From Stentor roeselii (lineage: Eukaryota > Ciliophora > Heterotrichea > Heterotrichida > Stentoridae): 48,061 nucleotides of DNA. The stretch spans positions 1 to 48,061 of the forward strand of contig RSEH01000321.1 of NCBI GenBank assembly GCA_006503475.1, given 5' to 3'. Within the stretch, counting starts at the first letter, position 1. The number at the start of each line of letters is the position of its first letter. Positions 46,226-48,061 of the stretch are shown here, in pieces. A program made the position numbers and the translations under genes. The notes beneath the pieces are model-generated. The model was given only the letters and a program-made list of their open reading frames with translations. It was not told where the DNA came from and did not search any database.

Positions 46226-47985
46226 AGTTTAGTTATGGTAGTATTAACTAACCTTTAATTAGTTATAGTAAACTGTTTATTATATGAATTTCGATAATCC
46301 GATTCTTCAGAGTACTTTTTATATATAAATAAGTAAAGTTGAAAGTTTTGAATATTTTAATCTAAACTCATTTAAACTAATTATTGTTCTATGCATAAAT
46401 CATTGATTAACTTTGGAATCTGAGCTATATCAAAGTCAATACTTTCTTTCAACTTGAACCTAATTCATCGTATCGCTCTAAAATATTAAGCTTTATCGAC
46501 AAAAATCACTGGAAAGTAGTTTGATAATTTTATTACATAAACTCGAATTATTTTCAGCTAAAATAGTAAATCTATAAATATTGAATTATGAAATTTTTTA
46601 TGAAAATCATGCTAGCAATACAACCTTTACACTTGATTCAAGTAAATGAAGATCTTTGGACTTAGTTTCTTACTTATTACATATTTCTGGAATATCCCTT
46701 AAATGCTTTTTCATTTAGTTTATAAACTGCTACAATATATTCAGAATTACATCATTTGTTCATGGTTCTATTGGTGCTATCAGTCGTTCATTGAATTATA
46801 ACAATATCAGTCTCAGCTATATCAAGGATTCAGATAGGAATATAAATAAGGATGTTTAAAAAATTATCAAGAGATCGTTATGCACCAGATATTGATTTCA
46901 ATTCATTGTATCAGATATTAAAAAATATAAAAATTTATCATTCTCATTATTCTCTAGATCTATCTTAATAAACAGTAAATCTGAATTTATGATATCTAAA
47001 TTCCTCTAATAAATAAATCAGTTCTCGAGACATGGATCCAATTTCATGCAATTGATTATCTAAATCATTGAATAAATATTAACTTTCAGCCAAAAATCCA
47101 ACTTAAAAACATGATATACCGAATTAAACTACGGCCAGAACCATTGTATCTCCTTTTCAAGGTATTACTTATTCAATATTTAAGCAATAAGGACTCTTAA
47201 AAATCCAATTAAATATTTCAAGCAAAGCGATTTAATGTTATCTGCAAGCTATATCATAATAAAAATATTTTAATACTAAAAATAAGTGAAAATCAACTAT
47301 CTTGATGATATTATATCAAGGAACCATAACCTCAGGCATAATTCTAATCCTCATTTATAATATTTTAGTTTAAAATTAATTAAAACTTAAGCTTGCATAA
47401 AGCATAGAAATTACAATATAATCTGATATTCATGACTTTATGACTGCAGTTTTATATAATTTTATACGACTTCACTACCATTCTTACAACTTGGATAGAA
47501 TGTAAAATTGATATTTATCTGCAATCATAATTGTAAGCCAGAAGTTTATTTAAAATGAAAATTCGCTCTATAAGTTCCTAGATCGTAAAATTTTTAAAGT
47601 GTGATATTATTCGAATTCTCTGCAGAAATCATGAGGAAGTTCCTGCTGCTTGAAATTGAGATTATTTATGATAAGATTTTTTATCTAAGATATTATAATT
47701 CTTAGGTTTAAAACTACTAGAATCAGCCTCTTCCCTAATAAAATTCAACAAGTTAACAAGACTTATTTTTTTATCTTTATTTCTGATGAATATCACTGAA
47801 ATATCTGGGTAGCTACTTCAATGATAGTAACAATCTCAAAAGAATGATTCGAATCTCAAACGATGAATTTAGCATTTAAAATTACGAGAACAATAAATTG
47901 GTTTCTCTCCTATAGTGAATTATATTATTATATTGTTCATGAAAATTCTGATTATTTTGTTCAATTTTATGAAATTGATTTCCAA
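46226..47985. other. Subtelomeric AT-rich region with possible gene scraps
   Basis: No intact gene. One plus-strand frame at 46650-46859 (70 codons, one internal TAG) has protein-like content (RSLDLVSYLLHISGISLKCF, then SFVHGSIGAISRSLNYNNIS) and may be a relic. Elsewhere all six frames are densely stopped and I see no repeats beyond simple AT-rich runs. Confidence 0.4.
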
Positions 47986-48061
47986 GGGTGTTAGGGTGTT
48001 AGGGTGTTAGGGTGTTAGGGTGTTAGGGTGTTAGGGTGTTAGGGTGTTAGGGTGTTAGGGT
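47986..48061 (+). repeat. Macronuclear telomere, 8-bp repeat
   Basis: Nine and a half perfect copies of GGGTGTTA run to the last base. The complement is CCCTAACA, the telomere repeat I know for Stentor and related heterotrichs. The G-rich strand runs 5' to 3' toward the end, as required for a right-hand chromosome end. The last gene-sized remnant ends about 1.8 kb away. Confidence 0.97.

Noticed and set aside
1-48061. tRNA, rRNA or transposon genes
   Set aside because: No cloverleaf with A/B boxes, no rRNA-like block and no transposase or terminal inverted repeats were noticed by eye; a tRNAscan or profile search would be needed to exclude them fully.

Overview
The window looks like the right-hand end of a macronuclear chromosome of a heterotrich ciliate, most likely Stentor. 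Four observations support this. The last 76 bases are an uninterrupted 8-bp telomere repeat (GGGTGTTA on this strand, CCCTAACA on the other). Spliceosomal introns are only 15 nt long (clear cases at 3172-3186, 6093-6107 and 17396-17410). Genes are AT-rich and almost touch each other. Long conserved ORFs close with the standard code, which argues against Blepharisma-type TGA or Condylostoma-type reassignment. I assign the genus from memory of telomere, intron and code features, not from a database match.

Layout. Positions 1-900 hold the start of a gene leaving the left edge and a stop-ridden pseudogene. Positions 1141-31649 are a dense housekeeping block on both strands. It contains a degenerate small GTPase, a 7-TM protein, a 1005-aa coiled-coil protein, a hidden two-exon small membrane protein, a Prp19-like U-box protein, a DHHC-like protein, complex I NDUFS6, a permuted papain-like peptidase, two tandem HIT proteins, further coiled-coil and RING proteins, and PDE6D. 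It continues with a WNK-like pseudokinase, ribosomal eL13, an NDR kinase, a CHIP-like TPR/U-box protein, transcription factor DP, a four-CNB PKG, a TTC1-like TPR protein, an FCP1/SCP-type CTD phosphatase, MUS81, an F-BAR/TBC RabGAP, ARPC1 and a LITAF-like protein. Positions 32184-36179 encode a 1331-aa cysteine-rich multi-TM surface protein.

From about 36.3 kb to the telomere the character changes. Two ORFs are intact (36766-38484 and 39189-40382). The rest is a graveyard of gene remnants in which protein-like frames are broken by TAA, TAG and TGA codons and a few frameshifts. The best preserved is a WD40 pseudogene at 44277-46225.

The most unusual object is at 41880-42094, inside a minus-strand gene (41725-42752). 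Twelve consecutive GT...AG elements, each exactly 15 or 16 nt, lie head to tail, most separated by exactly 3 nt. They have the size and ends of this genome's introns. The two flanking exons are in frame whether the whole block is removed or only the twelve elements are. I read it as a tandem amplification of mini-introns; RNA data would decide whether it is spliced.

Functional themes are those of a large ciliated cell: signalling kinases (NDR, PKG, WNK-like), ciliary lipid-cargo trafficking (PDE6D), actin branching (ARPC1), Rab regulation (F-BAR/TBC), cell-cycle transcription (DP), Pol II CTD phosphatase and DNA repair (MUS81). Neighbouring genes are functionally unrelated, as expected for a non-operonic eukaryote, but intergenic distances are extreme (9 bp between divergent start codons, 1 bp between convergent stop codons).
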